Source: Jeotgalicoccus saudimassiliensis | Lineage (GTDB): Bacteria; Bacillota; Bacilli; Staphylococcales; Salinicoccaceae | Reading direction: 5' to 3' | Assembly: GCF_000756715.1 (NCBI RefSeq) | Contig: NZ_CCSE01000001.1 | Coordinates: 1,704,001-1,768,000, forward strand | Length of the DNA stretch: 64,000 nt | Shown: positions 37,842-49,109 of the stretch, piece after piece | Numbering within the stretch: the first letter of the stretch is position 1 | How the letters are laid out: each line of letters opens with the position of its first letter | The notes under the pieces: model-generated | The model's input: the letters and a program-made list of their open reading frames with translations, nothing else | Told to the model about the DNA's origin: nothing | Database searches by the model: none | Translations under genes and position numbers: made by a program

Positions 37842-39101
37842 ATGATGAACCTGAAAATCAATACAGCATGGAGTCCGGAAGACGATATCGCTCTGGCATT
37901 GTCCGGCGGTATAGATTCAATGGTGCTGTATCACCTCCTGACCCGGGAATATAAACATACATACAGAACTCTTACTGTGATTCATGTTAATCACAATGTG
38001 AGGGCGGCATCGGCAGAAGAAGAAGCGTACATAGAACGCATGACAAAGACAGACGGCATCCGTTGTGAAACCACTGTATTGAACTTTACGGACGGGTTCT
38101 CGCAGGACGCCGGCAGAGTAAAGCGTTATGAATATTTTACATTGGTGCTTAACAGGCTGAATATTAAGTATCTGCTGATGGGGCATCATCAGGATGATCA
38201 GTACGAGACAATCATGCAGCAGCTGTTAACCGGGCGGCATCTGTACGGAAATCTGGGGATTCCCGCCGTACGGCATGCCGGCAGCTATACGATTGTCCGT
38301 CCTTTTTACGGCATCTCGAAAACAGACATACAAAAATATCAGGAATATCACAAGGTCAGATATTTTGAAGACGGGAGCAACAAAGAAGACGGCTATACAA
38401 GAAATTACGTAAGACACCATATTATTCCGGCGGTTAAAGCCTCTTCGTCCCTCGATATTAAACAGCTCGATGCCGTCCGGGAAGACCTGAACGGGTTCAG
38501 TGATTTCGCATACGATTTTGCCGGTGATTTTATAAAAAAACATCACGGCAGGCTGCCGCGGAAAGAATATATGCAGCACAGCAGTGTTATCAGGCGCTAT
38601 ATTCTGACGGCACTTTTAAGCGGGCATGATGTCCGGATCACCCGGCAGTCTCAAAATTCACTGGATGAGCTGCTTTCTGAGGGGCCGGCTCAGACGGTAT
38701 TCGATGCCGGCGGGGTAAAGGTCCATATTGAATATGATACTTTTTATGCAGCACATAATGCGGCGGACACCGGTGAAACCTGTATATCTGTTGAGAGTAA
38801 CGGTGAGTTTATTTATAATGACTATCATGTCACTGTAAATTTATGCAAATCGGAGCTGCCGCTGACAATACGTATGAAAGCGGACGGCGACAAAGTCTAT
38901 CTTAAGAATACCGGAACAAAAAAGGTTAGCCGGCTTTTTATCGATAAAAAGATTCCGGCGGCCGAGCGTCTGAAAATGCCGGTCGTTGTAAATCCGTCCG
39001 GGATTATTATTGCAGTTGGAACAATTTATAATATAATTGAACCATCTGAAACCAGACTATTAAAGATTACGAAGGAGTTTAATGATGACTATCCAAAATG
39101 A
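37842..39101 (+). CDS. tilS: tRNA(Ile)-lysidine synthetase
   Basis: 419 aa. PP-loop LALSGGIDSMVLYHLL (SGGIDS at 21-26) and MGHHQDDQYETIMQQLLTG are diagnostic. It converts C34 of the CAU-anticodon tRNA-Ile to lysidine so that it reads AUA. ATG 37842 or 37845 could be used (GGGGAGG at 37829-37835). It overlaps hpt, as in Bacillus and Staphylococcus. The C-terminal TilS domain (LPLTIRMKADGDKVYLKNTGTKKVSRLFID) is intact. Confidence 0.95.
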   Translation: MMNLKINTAWSPEDDIALALSGGIDSMVLYHLLTREYKHTYRTLTVIHVNHNVRAASAEEEAYIERMTKTDGIRCETTVLNFTDGFSQDAGRVKRYEYFTLVLNRLNIKYLLMGHHQDDQYETIMQQLLTGRHLYGNLGIPAVRHAGSYTIVRPFYGISKTDIQKYQEYHKVRYFEDGSNKEDGYTRNYVRHHIIPAVKASSSLDIKQLDAVREDLNGFSDFAYDFAGDFIKKHHGRLPRKEYMQHSSVIRRYILTALLSGHDVRITRQSQNSLDELLSEGPAQTVFDAGGVKVHIEYDTFYAAHNAADTGETCISVESNGEFIYNDYHVTVNLCKSELPLTIRMKADGDKVYLKNTGTKKVSRLFIDKKIPAAERLKMPVVVNPSGIIIAVGTIYNIIEPSETRLLKITKEFNDDYPK

Positions 39102-39627
39102 TATAAGCGAGATTGTATTATCAGTTGAAGATATCGAGGCTATTAACAAAGAGCTTGGAGCACGTATTACTAAAGATTACGAAGGTAAAAAACCTGTACT
39201 TGTCGGACTGCTGAAAGGTTCGATTATGTTCATGGCTGATTTAATCAAACATGTCGATACGCATATGGAAATTGATTTTATGGATGTTTCAAGCTATGTG
39301 GGCACCAAATCGACAGGCGAAGTTAAAATTCTGAAAGATTTATCGACATCAGTTGAAGGCAGACATATTATCATTGTCGAAGACATCGTAGAAACAGGCA
39401 CGACATTAAACTCGATTATCGAGTTTCTGACATACCGTAAAGCAGCGTCCATCGAAATTGTTACGCTGCTCGACAAACCGGTTCCTGAAAGAAAACTCGA
39501 TGTGGAAGTTAAATATATCGGAACGAAAATTCCTGACGGATTCGTTGTCGGATACGGACTGGATTTTGACCAGCAATACCGCAATCTGCCGTACATCGGC
39601 TTGTTAAAACCTGAATTCTACAGCTAA
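39085..39627 (+). CDS. hpt: Hypoxanthine phosphoribosyltransferase
   Basis: 180 aa from ATG 39085 (better spaced from AAGGAG than ATG 39082). PRPP-binding loop IIIVEDIVETGTTLNSI and KGSIMFMADLIKHVDTHMEIDFMDVSSY are conserved. It salvages hypoxanthine and guanine to IMP and GMP. tilS-hpt-ftsH order is conserved. Confidence 0.95.
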   Translation: MTIQNDISEIVLSVEDIEAINKELGARITKDYEGKKPVLVGLLKGSIMFMADLIKHVDTHMEIDFMDVSSYVGTKSTGEVKILKDLSTSVEGRHIIIVEDIVETGTTLNSIIEFLTYRKAASIEIVTLLDKPVPERKLDVEVKYIGTKIPDGFVVGYGLDFDQQYRNLPYIGLLKPEFYS

Positions 39628-39699
39628 ATCAAATGAGTGGAAGTTACAGGAAAATTTTGTTACTATTTTTGGTAATGCATTAGAAATGGAGGATTACGG

Positions 39700-41790
39700 A
39701 TGCCGAAAAATACTGGCCGTAACATATTACTTATCGCCATTCTAACAGTTGTTATGTTTGGTATTTTCCAACGCTTTAACGGCGCCGGCGGAACGGAAAA
39801 AGAACTTCAGTACAATGAGTTCCTTACTGCGCTGGAAGCCGGGGAAGTAGCTGAATTAACAATTCAGCCGGAGAACAATGTTTACTTAATTACAGGTCGT
39901 CTTGCCGACCAGGATGAACAGGAGTCATTCACTTCTGTAGTTCCGTATAACAGTGCAAGTGATCTTGAACAGATTACAGATACAGCCCGCAGTCAGGAAG
40001 GACTGTCATTGACTGTGGCGCCTGAAGAAGAACCAAGTCCGTGGGCAAGCATGCTTGTTACATTTATTCCATTATTACTTATCTTCTTCCTATTTATCTT
40101 CCTCATGAGCCGTGCCCAGGGCGGCGGCGGAGGCGGCGGCAAAATGATGAACTTCGGCAAGAGTAAAGCGAAGCTTCATGAGAAAGACAAATCAGACGTT
40201 CGTTTTGATGATGTTGCCGGTGCCGATGAAGAAAAAGCAGAGCTTGTTGAAGTTGTAGACTTCTTAAAAGATCCGCGCAGATTTGACAAAATTGGTGCCC
40301 GCATTCCTAAAGGGGTACTTTTAGTCGGACCTCCGGGTACAGGTAAAACATTAATCGCACGTGCTGTTGCAGGTGAAGCGGGTGTACCGTTCTTCTCAAT
40401 CAGCGGTTCGGACTTCGTCGAAATGTTCGTCGGGGTCGGGGCATCGCGTGTACGTGACCTGTTTGAAAATGCGAAGAAAAATGCACCGTGTATTATTTTT
40501 ATCGATGAGATTGACGCTGTAGGGCGTCAGCGTGGTGCAGGTGTCGGCGGCGGTCACGATGAACGTGAGCAGACACTTAACCAGCTTCTCGTTGAAATGG
40601 ACGGGTTTGCAGCGAACGAGGGCGTTATTATGATTGCAGCGACTAACCGTCCTGACATTCTCGACCCTGCACTTCTGCGACCGGGACGTTTCGACAGACA
40701 GATTCAGGTCGGCCGTCCGGATGTTAAAGGACGTGAAGCGGTACTTAAAGTACACGCACGCAATAAGCCGCTTGATGACACAGTCGATCTTGCAGCGATT
40801 GCACAGCGTACACCTGGATTCTCAGGAGCAGACCTTGAAAACCTGTTAAACGAAGCAGCGCTAGTAGCTGCCCGTGCAGGCAAGAAGAAAATTGATATGC
40901 GCGATGTCGATGAAGCATCGGACCGCGTTATCGCAGGACCGGCTAAGAAGAGCCGTGTCATGAGTAAGAAAGAACGTAACATCGTCGCGTATCACGAAGC
41001 CGGCCATACAATTATCGGAATGGTACTGGATGATGCGGAGACAGTTCATAAAGTTACAATCGTGCCGCGCGGACAGGCCGGCGGTTATGCTGTAATGCTT
41101 CCTAAGGAAGACCGTTACTTCATGACGAAGCCTGAACTCGAAGACAAGATTGTCGGTCTTCTCGGAGGGCGTGTTGCCGAGGAAATTACATTTGGTGAAG
41201 CTTCCACAGGTGCACATAACGACTTCCAGAGAACGACAGGCATCGCACGCAGCATGGTAACTGAATACGGTATGAGTGACAGACTTGGACCGATTCAGTT
41301 CGGTGAATCAAACGGTCAGGTATTCCTCGGCAAGGAAATGTCGAATGATGCAAATTATTCGGACAGCATTGCTTATGAAATTGACCAGGAAATGCAAAAT
41401 ATTGTGAAGACACAATACGAGCGCTGCCGTCAGATTCTGACAGATCACCAGGAACAGCTGAACCTGATTGCTGAAACACTTCTTGAAATCGAAACGCTCG
41501 ACAGAGAACAGATTGAAGGATTGTTCCACGACGGTAAACTTCCGGAACGTAACTACGATAACGAACCGGCTGAAGAAGATACTGTCATCAGCGATTCATT
41601 GGACGAAGATAAAGCAGGTGCATCTTATGAAGAAGTTAAAGATAAGATGGACAGCGAAGATACTGATGGGGAAAACAGCCAGGAAGAGCATCCTGAAGAG
41701 CGTCCGGATATGGTGGAACCGCCAAAGCCGGAAGGCGAAACTGAAAAACCTTCAGTGGATGACAGCAACGACGAAAGACACAACAGATAA
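39700..41790 (+). CDS. ftsH: ATP-dependent membrane metalloprotease FtsH
   Basis: 696 aa. Two membrane helices (about 8-24 and 116-137) flank an extracytoplasmic domain; a Gly-rich loop (GGGGGGG, 141-147) follows. AAA: Walker A GPPGTGKT near 210-217, Walker [32 protein letters not shown]. Zinc motif HEAGH near 432. The C-terminal 70 residues are strongly acidic ([14 protein letters not shown]... EEHPEERPD). It degrades membrane and stress regulators. Confidence 0.96.
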   Translation: MPKNTGRNILLIAILTVVMFGIFQRFNGAGGTEKELQYNEFLTALEAGEVAELTIQPENNVYLITGRLADQDEQESFTSVVPYNSASDLEQITDTARSQEGLSLTVAPEEEPSPWASMLVTFIPLLLIFFLFIFLMSRAQGGGGGGGKMMNFGKSKAKLHEKDKSDVRFDDVAGADEEKAELVEVVDFLKDPRRFDKIGARIPKGVLLVGPPGTGKTLIARAVAGEAGVPFFSISGSDFVEMFVGVGASRVRDLFENAKKNAPCIIFIDEIDAVGRQRGAGVGGGHDEREQTLNQLLVEMDGFAANEGVIMIAATNRPDILDPALLRPGRFDRQIQVGRPDVKGREAVLKVHARNKPLDDTVDLAAIAQRTPGFSGADLENLLNEAALVAARAGKKKIDMRDVDEASDRVIAGPAKKSRVMSKKERNIVAYHEAGHTIIGMVLDDAETVHKVTIVPRGQAGGYAVMLPKEDRYFMTKPELEDKIVGLLGGRVAEEITFGEASTGAHNDFQRTTGIARSMVTEYGMSDRLGPIQFGESNGQVFLGKEMSNDANYSDSIAYEIDQEMQNIVKTQYERCRQILTDHQEQLNLIAETLLEIETLDREQIEGLFHDGKLPERNYDNEPAEEDTVISDSLDEDKAGASYEEVKDKMDSEDTDGENSQEEHPEERPDMVEPPKPEGETEKPSVDDSNDERHNR

Positions 41791-41797
41791 AACATTG

Positions 41798-41824
41798 GAG
41801 CTGCCGGCATGGCAGCTCTTTTTT
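41798..41824 (+). terminator. Terminator after ftsH
   Basis: GAGCTGCC / GGCAGCTC stem, 5-nt loop, six T residues. Confidence 0.85.
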
Positions 41825-41842
41825 ATGGCACAGGCAACGAAA

Positions 41843-41871
41843 TTGACTATCTTTGACGTTTGATTTATTAT
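41843..41871 (+). promoter_or_regulatory. SigA promoter of hslO
   Basis: TTGACT (41843-41848), 17-bp spacer, TATTAT (41866-41871). Confidence 0.6.
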
Positions 41872-41934
41872 GCATCATAGCGAACATGGTTTATTATATA
41901 AAATGAAAAGAATTTCCAGTTGGAGGAATACACT

Positions 41935-42807
41935 ATGAGTGATTATTTAATTAGAGGTCTCGGCCTTAATGATGAAGTAAGAATTTTTGCTGTCGATACG
42001 ACAGAGACTATAAATGAAGCAGTACGCCGTCACGGTGCACTGCCGACAGCAGCAGCGGCACTTGGCCGTTCAATGAGTGCGGGTGTCATCATGGGCGCGA
42101 TGCTTAAAGGAGATGACAAAGCGACGATTACTATCGAAGGCGGCGGGCCGATCGGCGCCATCGTCGTTGACAGCGACGCACACGGACATGTCAGAGGATA
42201 TCTCGGCAACCCGGAAGTTCACTTTGACTTAAACGAACACGGCAAACTTGATGTACGCCGTGCAGTGGGCACTGAAGGATATCTCCGTGTCGCAAAAGAT
42301 ATCGGTCTGAAAGACAACTTCGTCGGTTCTGTTGAATTGATTTCAGGTGAACTTGGAGAAGACTTCTCCTATTACTTCTATGCGAGTGAGCAGGTGCCTT
42401 CAATCGTTGCACTTGGTGTGCTTGTGAACCCGGACAATACGATTCAGTCAGCGGGCGGATTTGTGATTCAGGTACTGCCGTCGGCAAGCGATGAAACAAT
42501 CGAATGGCTGAACGGGCGTGCACAGACAATGACACCAGTCTCAAAACTGCTTGCGAAAGGCTTATCGCCTGAACAGGTTATCGACGATGCAATTGGCAAA
42601 GAGAACTGGCGTCAGCTCGACAGCATGCCTGTCAGCTTCGAGTGTAACTGTTCCAAAGAGCGATTCATTAATGCGATTAGCGCGCTGGATCCAAAAGACA
42701 TTATGACGATGATTAAAGAAGATGAAGGAGCAGAAGCCGACTGTCACTTCTGCCGCAACAAACAGTGGATTTCAAAAGAAGAGTTACAGGAACTGATTAC
42801 ACACTAA
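41935..42807 (+). CDS. hslO: Hsp33 redox-regulated chaperone
   Basis: 290 aa from ATG 41935 (TTGGAGGAA upstream). The C-terminal zinc switch has CNC near 236-238 and CHFC near 269-272. Oxidation releases zinc and unfolds the linker, turning on holdase activity against protein aggregation. N-terminal domain MSDYLIRGLGLNDEVRIFAVDTTETINEA is typical. Lies between ftsH and cysK as in Bacillus. Confidence 0.95.
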   Translation: MSDYLIRGLGLNDEVRIFAVDTTETINEAVRRHGALPTAAAALGRSMSAGVIMGAMLKGDDKATITIEGGGPIGAIVVDSDAHGHVRGYLGNPEVHFDLNEHGKLDVRRAVGTEGYLRVAKDIGLKDNFVGSVELISGELGEDFSYYFYASEQVPSIVALGVLVNPDNTIQSAGGFVIQVLPSASDETIEWLNGRAQTMTPVSKLLAKGLSPEQVIDDAIGKENWRQLDSMPVSFECNCSKERFINAISALDPKDIMTMIKEDEGAEADCHFCRNKQWISKEELQELITH

Positions 42808-42877
42808 ATATTTGAAAAAACAGCATTTTAATGGTATATTATTCATAGTTATCAACTAGGAATAGGAGTGTTTAATT

Positions 42878-43813
42878 GTGAGCAACGTATTTAACAACAT
42901 TTCAGAGGCAATCGGCAATACACCTTTGGTAAAACTAAACAAACTGTCTGAAGACAACAGCGCGGACGTTTATGTGAAAGTTGAATTTATGAACCCGGGC
43001 AGCTCGGTTAAAGACCGTATCGCATTAGCGATGATTGAAGCGGCGGAAGAGGCCGGAAAACTTAAAGAAGGTATGACAATTGTTGAACCGACAAGTGGTA
43101 ACACAGGTATCGGTCTTGCAATGGTTGCAGCTTCAAAAGGTTATAAAGCAGTTTTAGTAATGCCTGATACGATGAGTAAGGAACGCCGTAACCTGTTGCG
43201 CGCATATGGTGCGGAACTTGTTCTGACTCCGGGTGCAGACGGTATGAAAGGTGCAATTAAAAAAGCATCTGAACTTGCTGAAAAAGAAAACTTCTTTATG
43301 CCTCAGCAGTTTGAGAACCCTGCCAACCCTGAAATTCACGCTAAAACAACTGGTAAAGAATTAGTTGAACAGGCGGCGGCGGCAGGTTTTGAAATCGACG
43401 CATTCATCTCAGGTATCGGTACAGGCGGAACAATCAGCGGTGCCGGAAAAGTGTTAAAAGAAAACTTTGATAATGTTAAAGTTGTTGCAGTTGAACCGAC
43501 GGATTCAGCAATCTTAAGCGGGCAGGAACCAGGTCCGCATAAAATCCAGGGTATCGGCGCAGGATTTGTTCCTGACACATTAAATACAGACATTTATGAT
43601 GAAATTGTTACGATTGAAAATGAAGAGGCAATGGACACTGCGAGAGAACTTGCAAAACAGGAAGGTATCCTCGGCGGTATTTCTTCAGGTGCTGCGGTTA
43701 AAGCGGGACTTAAAGTAGCAAAAGAACTCGGCAAAGGCAAAAATGTCATTGTCATACTCCCTTCAAACGGTGAGAGATATTTATCTACACCATTATTTAA
43801 CTTTGAAGACTAA
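42878..43813 (+). CDS. cysK: Cysteine synthase A (O-acetylserine sulfhydrylase)
   Basis: 311 aa from GTG 42878. Catalytic PLP lysine in [15 protein letters not shown] (Lys45), PLP-phosphate loop [18 protein letters not shown], and GTGGTISG. It makes cysteine from O-acetylserine and sulfide. A strong terminator follows. I see no T-box or S-box upstream. Confidence 0.96.
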   Translation: MSNVFNNISEAIGNTPLVKLNKLSEDNSADVYVKVEFMNPGSSVKDRIALAMIEAAEEAGKLKEGMTIVEPTSGNTGIGLAMVAASKGYKAVLVMPDTMSKERRNLLRAYGAELVLTPGADGMKGAIKKASELAEKENFFMPQQFENPANPEIHAKTTGKELVEQAAAAGFEIDAFISGIGTGGTISGAGKVLKENFDNVKVVAVEPTDSAILSGQEPGPHKIQGIGAGFVPDTLNTDIYDEIVTIENEEAMDTARELAKQEGILGGISSGAAVKAGLKVAKELGKGKNVIVILPSNGERYLSTPLFNFED

Positions 43814-43824
43814 TTAAATTACAG

Positions 43825-43860
43825 GAAACTCCGTCTGTTCATCAGACGGAGTTTCTTTTT
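43825..43860 (+). terminator. Terminator after cysK
   Basis: Perfect 13-bp stem GAAACTCCGTCTG with 5-nt loop and five T residues. Confidence 0.88.
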
Positions 43861-43960
43861 GTTCTGATTATTTCAGTACGGAAATATTTGGGGGAGTAAT
43901 CATCTTTAAACATGTTATAATATGACTATTCAATTTATGTAAAAGCAGAGGTAGATTTTA

Positions 43961-44758
43961 ATGGGAAGACTGAAAGTCATGGGTATTTTAAACACCACGC
44001 CGGATTCGTTCAGCGACGGTGGCAAATACAACTCGGTCGAGGCCGCTGTACACCGTGCGCGGGAGATGGTTGAAGAAGGCGTGGATATTATCGATATCGG
44101 CGGTTATTCAACGCGTCCCGGCGGCTATACTGAGATTACAGCGGAGACGGAAATCGAACGCACAGTCCCTGTAGTTAAAGCAATCAGGGAAGCCGGCATC
44201 ACTGTGGATATATCAGTCGATACATTCCGCAGTGAAGTGGCACGTGCCGTTCTGGAAGCGGGAGCGACGATGATTAACGATCAGTGGCGCGGTATTTACG
44301 ATGAGAAAATACTCGATGTAGCCGCAGCATTTGATGCACCGATTTTCTTAATGCATAATAATAATCACAGCACATATAACAACGTGACTGAAGATATGAT
44401 CAGAGAGCTGAAAGAGTCAGCTGACCTTGCATTAAAGCATGGTGTTAAAAAAGAAAATATCTGGCTGGATCCTGGCATCGGTTTCGTTAAATCGAGAGAA
44501 GAAGACTTCGAAGTGATGCGCAATCTTAAACAGCTGACAGCAGAAGGCTATCCGGTACTGCTTGCAACGAGCAGAAAACGCATGGTTAAAGAACTGATCG
44601 GCGGCGAAACTGACGCTGACGACCGTGACGCAGGCACACTTGCAACGACGATTATCGGTATTGAAGCGGGCGTTAAAGCAGTCAGAGTCCACAATGTTAA
44701 GATGAACCGTCAGGCAGCAGATGTCTATATGAAATTAAAAGGTGATTACAATGGATAA
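43961..44758 (+). CDS. folP: Dihydropteroate synthase
   Basis: 265 aa. VMGILNTTPDSFSDGGKYN, DIGGYSTRPGG and WLDPGIGFVKSREEDFEVM are conserved active-site blocks; it condenses p-aminobenzoate with the pterin diphosphate and is the sulfonamide target. An extended -10 (TGTTATAAT, 43913-43921) lies upstream. It overlaps folB by 8 bp. folP-folB-folK-lysS order is that of Staphylococcus. Confidence 0.96.
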   Translation: MGRLKVMGILNTTPDSFSDGGKYNSVEAAVHRAREMVEEGVDIIDIGGYSTRPGGYTEITAETEIERTVPVVKAIREAGITVDISVDTFRSEVARAVLEAGATMINDQWRGIYDEKILDVAAAFDAPIFLMHNNNHSTYNNVTEDMIRELKESADLALKHGVKKENIWLDPGIGFVKSREEDFEVMRNLKQLTAEGYPVLLATSRKRMVKELIGGETDADDRDAGTLATTIIGIEAGVKAVRVHNVKMNRQAADVYMKLKGDYNG

Positions 44759-45125
44759 AATTCATATTAACGGAATAAAAACATATGCATACCACGGTGC
44801 GATTCAGGAAGAGCGTGTGCTCGGTCAGTATTTCATTACTGACCTGGTACTGCACGTTGATTTAACGGATGCATCACAGACGGATGACCTGACAGCAACT
44901 GTCCATTACGGCGAAGTTTATAACCTGGTGGAAGAGATTGTTAAAGGCGAACCGGTGAGTTTAATCGAGCGTCTGGCAGGTAAAATCAATGCGGCATTAT
45001 TTGACCGGTATGATAAAATAGTAGAGATAGAAACTACTATTACGAAACCTAATCCACCAATAGATGGAAATTATGAAAGCGTGGCAATCACGCTGCACGG
45101 AAAGCGGGAATCATCATGGCAATAG
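44751..45125 (+). CDS. folB: Dihydroneopterin aldolase
   Basis: 124 aa from ATG 44751 (AAAGGTGA upstream; GTG 44742 overlaps this site). DKIHINGIKTYAYHGAIQEERVLGQYF and LIERLAGKINAALFDRY are typical of the FolB octamer. It converts dihydroneopterin to hydroxymethyl-dihydropterin. Overlaps folK by 10 bp. Confidence 0.95.
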   Translation: MDKIHINGIKTYAYHGAIQEERVLGQYFITDLVLHVDLTDASQTDDLTATVHYGEVYNLVEEIVKGEPVSLIERLAGKINAALFDRYDKIVEIETTITKPNPPIDGNYESVAITLHGKRESSWQ

Positions 45126-45592
45126 CTTACCTCGGACTTGGAAGCAACATCGGTGACAGGGAAGAAAGCTTGAATAATGCAATCGCTGAATTATCCGAAG
45201 TGCCGGGTATTCAAGTAACGAAAATTTCATCGAGGTATGAAACAAAACCCTACGGCAATACAAATCAGCCGGACTTTATAAACATGGCAGTGGAAGTGGA
45301 TACGAACTTAACGCCGCTGGATTTACTGGAGACAGTACTAGGTATCGAGCATGAGCTCGGGCGTGTCAGAACAGAAATATGGGGACCGCGCAGCATCGAT
45401 ATAGATGTTCTGCTGTACGAAGACCTTGAACTGAAACTGACGGATTTAAAAGTACCGCATCCGGAAATGCACCTGCGTTCATTCGTAATTGACCCGCTGT
45501 ATGAAATTGCACCGAAAAGAGAACATCCGACATTGCATATGACGGTAGAAAAAATTAAAGAGCAGTTAGATAAAAGTCAGTCAGCAGAATGA
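45116..45592 (+). CDS. folK: Hydroxymethyl-dihydropterin pyrophosphokinase
   Basis: 158 aa. IAYLGLGSNIGDREESLNNAI, SSRYETKPYGNTNQPDFINM, and the HPPK signature WGPRSIDIDVLLYEDL. It activates the pterin for FolP. Third gene in the folate triplet, ahead of lysS. Confidence 0.95.
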   Translation: MAIAYLGLGSNIGDREESLNNAIAELSEVPGIQVTKISSRYETKPYGNTNQPDFINMAVEVDTNLTPLDLLETVLGIEHELGRVRTEIWGPRSIDIDVLLYEDLELKLTDLKVPHPEMHLRSFVIDPLYEIAPKREHPTLHMTVEKIKEQLDKSQSAE

Positions 45593-45626
45593 CTTAATTA
45601 AATAAAAATTATTAGAACATATATAG

Positions 45627-47126
<1,500 letters not shown>

Positions 47127-47148
47127 TATATTTGGATTTGACTTAACG

Positions 47149-47179
47149 CCGCTTTCCCCGTGAGGGGAGAGCGGTTTTT
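47149..47179 (+). terminator. Terminator after lysS
   Basis: CCGCTTTCCCC pairs with GGGGAGAGCGG around a GTGA loop, then five T residues. Confidence 0.85.
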
Positions 47180-47300
47180 GTGTTATTGTGCGGAAATTTA
47201 ACTGGTTTTACTATATTTGTATGACGTTTGAAATTTGGTGGAAATCATTTTATTTTCACCTATTATATAAGAGGTGAAAGCTAATTTTGGGAGGGATGAA

Positions 47301-48275
47301 ATGTTTTTAAACCGGCGTCTGATGTCACCTGAATTGCTGTATTATAAAGCACTCGGTAAGAGAACGGAATTGAATTTTGAAGAGAAGCGGAATTTATACA
47401 ATATTGAAAAAGGGTTTGAAGGGGAGTGTCTGTACGATCAGGTTTTTGATGAAACCGGCCATGACAGTGTTTATGTATTAAGGGACCTGTATTTAAAAAC
47501 CGGAAAGTCTGTTACTCAGTTTGACAGTATTATTATTAGTGATGAACGTGTTGCGGTTAATGAAATTGAAAATTATTCCGGAGACTATCATTTTGAAAAT
47601 AACAGCTGGTTCCGTAACGGCAGGCAGCTGAAAGACAATGCACATAACCAGCTGAGCCGTGCCAAAGGAAAGATTATTCAGCTGCGGGATGAATCGAAGA
47701 TGAAATTTTATGTAGACGGTGCCGTAATTTTTATGGGAGATGACTTCAGATTAACAACTGAAAGTGAACATGTATGGAGTGAAACGGTGATGCGGAATCA
47801 GCTGCGAAATTACTTCAGGAAATTCAGGGACGAACGGCTTGGGGGAAGTGCAAAAGACATTGTGCATCTCGTGAAATCGGCCATTGCTGAAAATCCATAT
47901 TTTGAAGAAGCGGCGGATCTTGGAAGAATAAAGCGCGGACTGTACTGCGGAGAATGCGAGAGTTTTGAATTAATCAAAAAAAGATTCCAATTTAAATGCT
48001 CAGCGTGCGGGACGGTAGAGAGTAATGAAACTCATCTCCTTCGCACGATGAGTGACCACAAGTACCTGTTTTATAAGCAGCCGATTACAAAACAATCGAT
48101 TCTGCGTTTGATCGATAATCAAATTTCGGAAGACGGGGTTTATCGTTTTCTTAAGAAGCACTGTCATTCAGAAGGGAACGGCCGGAAAACAACATATACC
48201 TTTAAATATTATGATTGGCTGGAGACGATAGCAGAAATTCGCGAGAATCAGCGCTATAAAGATAAAATTCAGTAG
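47301..48275 (+). CDS. NERD-domain protein with zinc ribbon
   Basis: 324 aa from ATG 47301 (GGGAGGG upstream). The N-terminal NERD (nuclease-related) fold is seen in EKGFEGECLYDQVF, YVLRDLYLK and TQFDSIIISDERVAVNEIENYSG (about 37-95). In the NERD core the E-x-K triad normally reads like EVKNY or EIKNF; here it is EIENY, so the catalytic lysine appears replaced by glutamate (residue about 90). A CGECE...CSACG zinc ribbon lies near 219-241. Function is unknown; nuclease activity is doubtful. Lies directly before the 41-bp repeat array. Confidence 0.8.
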   Translation: MFLNRRLMSPELLYYKALGKRTELNFEEKRNLYNIEKGFEGECLYDQVFDETGHDSVYVLRDLYLKTGKSVTQFDSIIISDERVAVNEIENYSGDYHFENNSWFRNGRQLKDNAHNQLSRAKGKIIQLRDESKMKFYVDGAVIFMGDDFRLTTESEHVWSETVMRNQLRNYFRKFRDERLGGSAKDIVHLVKSAIAENPYFEEAADLGRIKRGLYCGECESFELIKKRFQFKCSACGTVESNETHLLRTMSDHKYLFYKQPITKQSILRLIDNQISEDGVYRFLKKHCHSEGNGRKTTYTFKYYDWLETIAEIRENQRYKDKIQ

Positions 48276-48288
48276 AATTTTGTATGAT

Positions 48289-48633
48289 ACTCCGCAATGA
48301 GCGTGCGTCATTCCCGTATATTTACGTTTACTCCGCAATGAGCGTGCATCATTGCCGAGTATTTGCGTTTACTCCGCAATGAGCGTGCGTCATTGCCGTG
48401 TATTTGTATTTACTCCGCAATGAGCGTGCGTCATTGCCGAGTATTTGCGTTTACTCCGCAATGAGCGTGCGTCATTGCCGTGTATTTGTGTTTACTCCGC
48501 AATGAGCGCGTGTCATTGCCGTGTATTTGTGTTTACTCCGCAATGAGCGTGCGTCATTGCCGAGTATTTGCGTGTACTCCGCAATGAGCGTGTGTCATTG
48601 CCGAGTATTTGCATTTACTCCGCAATGAGTCAC
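48289..48633 (+). repeat. Tandem array of eight 41-bp palindrome-bearing repeats plus a partial copy
   Basis: Units start with ACTCCGCAATGAG at 48289, 48330, 48371, 48412, 48453, 48494, 48535 and 48576, exactly 41 bp apart; a ninth partial copy starts at 48617. Each contains GCAATGA-N7-TCATTGC (or a near form) flanked by ACTC and GAGT/GTGT, so each unit can form a hairpin of up to 12 bp. Units differ by only a few bases and there are no unique spacers, so it is not CRISPR. The gene-free stretch 48276-48737 holds this array plus an AT-rich tRNA leader. Confidence 0.92.
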
Positions 48634-48737
48634 GTCGCATCCGCCCACACCCTATATTTTATTAATATTATGTAAAAATCTATTGACAAATTTACAGTGA
48701 ATCTATATTATATATATTAGTTTGATTTTGCTTTCCA

Positions 48738-48813
48738 GGAGAATTAGCTCAGCTGGGAGAGCATCTGCCTTACAAGCAGAGGGTCGGCGGTTCGAGCCCG
48801 TCATTCTCCACCA
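48738..48813 (+). tRNA. tRNA-Val (anticodon TAC)
   Basis: 76 nt including encoded CCA. GGAGAAT/ATTCTCC acceptor, CTTACAA anticodon loop and GGTTCGAGCC T-arm are intact. Confidence 0.95.
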
Positions 48814-48835
48814 TTTAATTACATATTTTTAAAAT

Positions 48836-48910
48836 GCGGAAGTAGTTCAGTGATAGAATACCACCTTGCCAAGGTGGGGGTCGCGGGTTTGAATCCCGTC
48901 TTCCGCTCCA
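48836..48910 (+). tRNA. tRNA-Gly (anticodon GCC)
   Basis: 75 nt including encoded CCA. GCGGAAG acceptor pairs with CTTCCGC; anticodon loop TTGCCAA; T-arm GGTTTGAATCC. Confidence 0.95.
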
Positions 48911-48932
48911 TTTTTTTTTTGTAAATTAACAG

Positions 48933-49006
<74 letters not shown>

Positions 49007-49018
49007 CTCACAATAGAT

Positions 49019-49053
49019 ATCACTTTCGACTTTTAAGTCGGGAGTGATTTTTT
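49019..49053 (+). terminator. Terminator of the tRNA cluster
   Basis: ATCACTTTCGACTT / AAGTCGGGAGTGAT stem with a very short loop and a T run. Confidence 0.75.
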
Positions 49054-49065
49054 GTTTTACACATA

Positions 49066-49095
49066 AAAAAATGTACAGGATTAACATCCTGTACA
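49066..49095 (-). terminator. Terminator of murT
   Basis: TGTACAGGAT / ATCCTGTACA ten-bp stem; on the minus strand it is followed by a T run. Confidence 0.8.
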
Positions 49096-49109
49096 GTAGA
49101 AAATAAATA

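Noticed and set aside
48289-48633. CRISPR array
   Set aside because: The 41-bp units are continuous with no variable spacers, and no cas gene is present.
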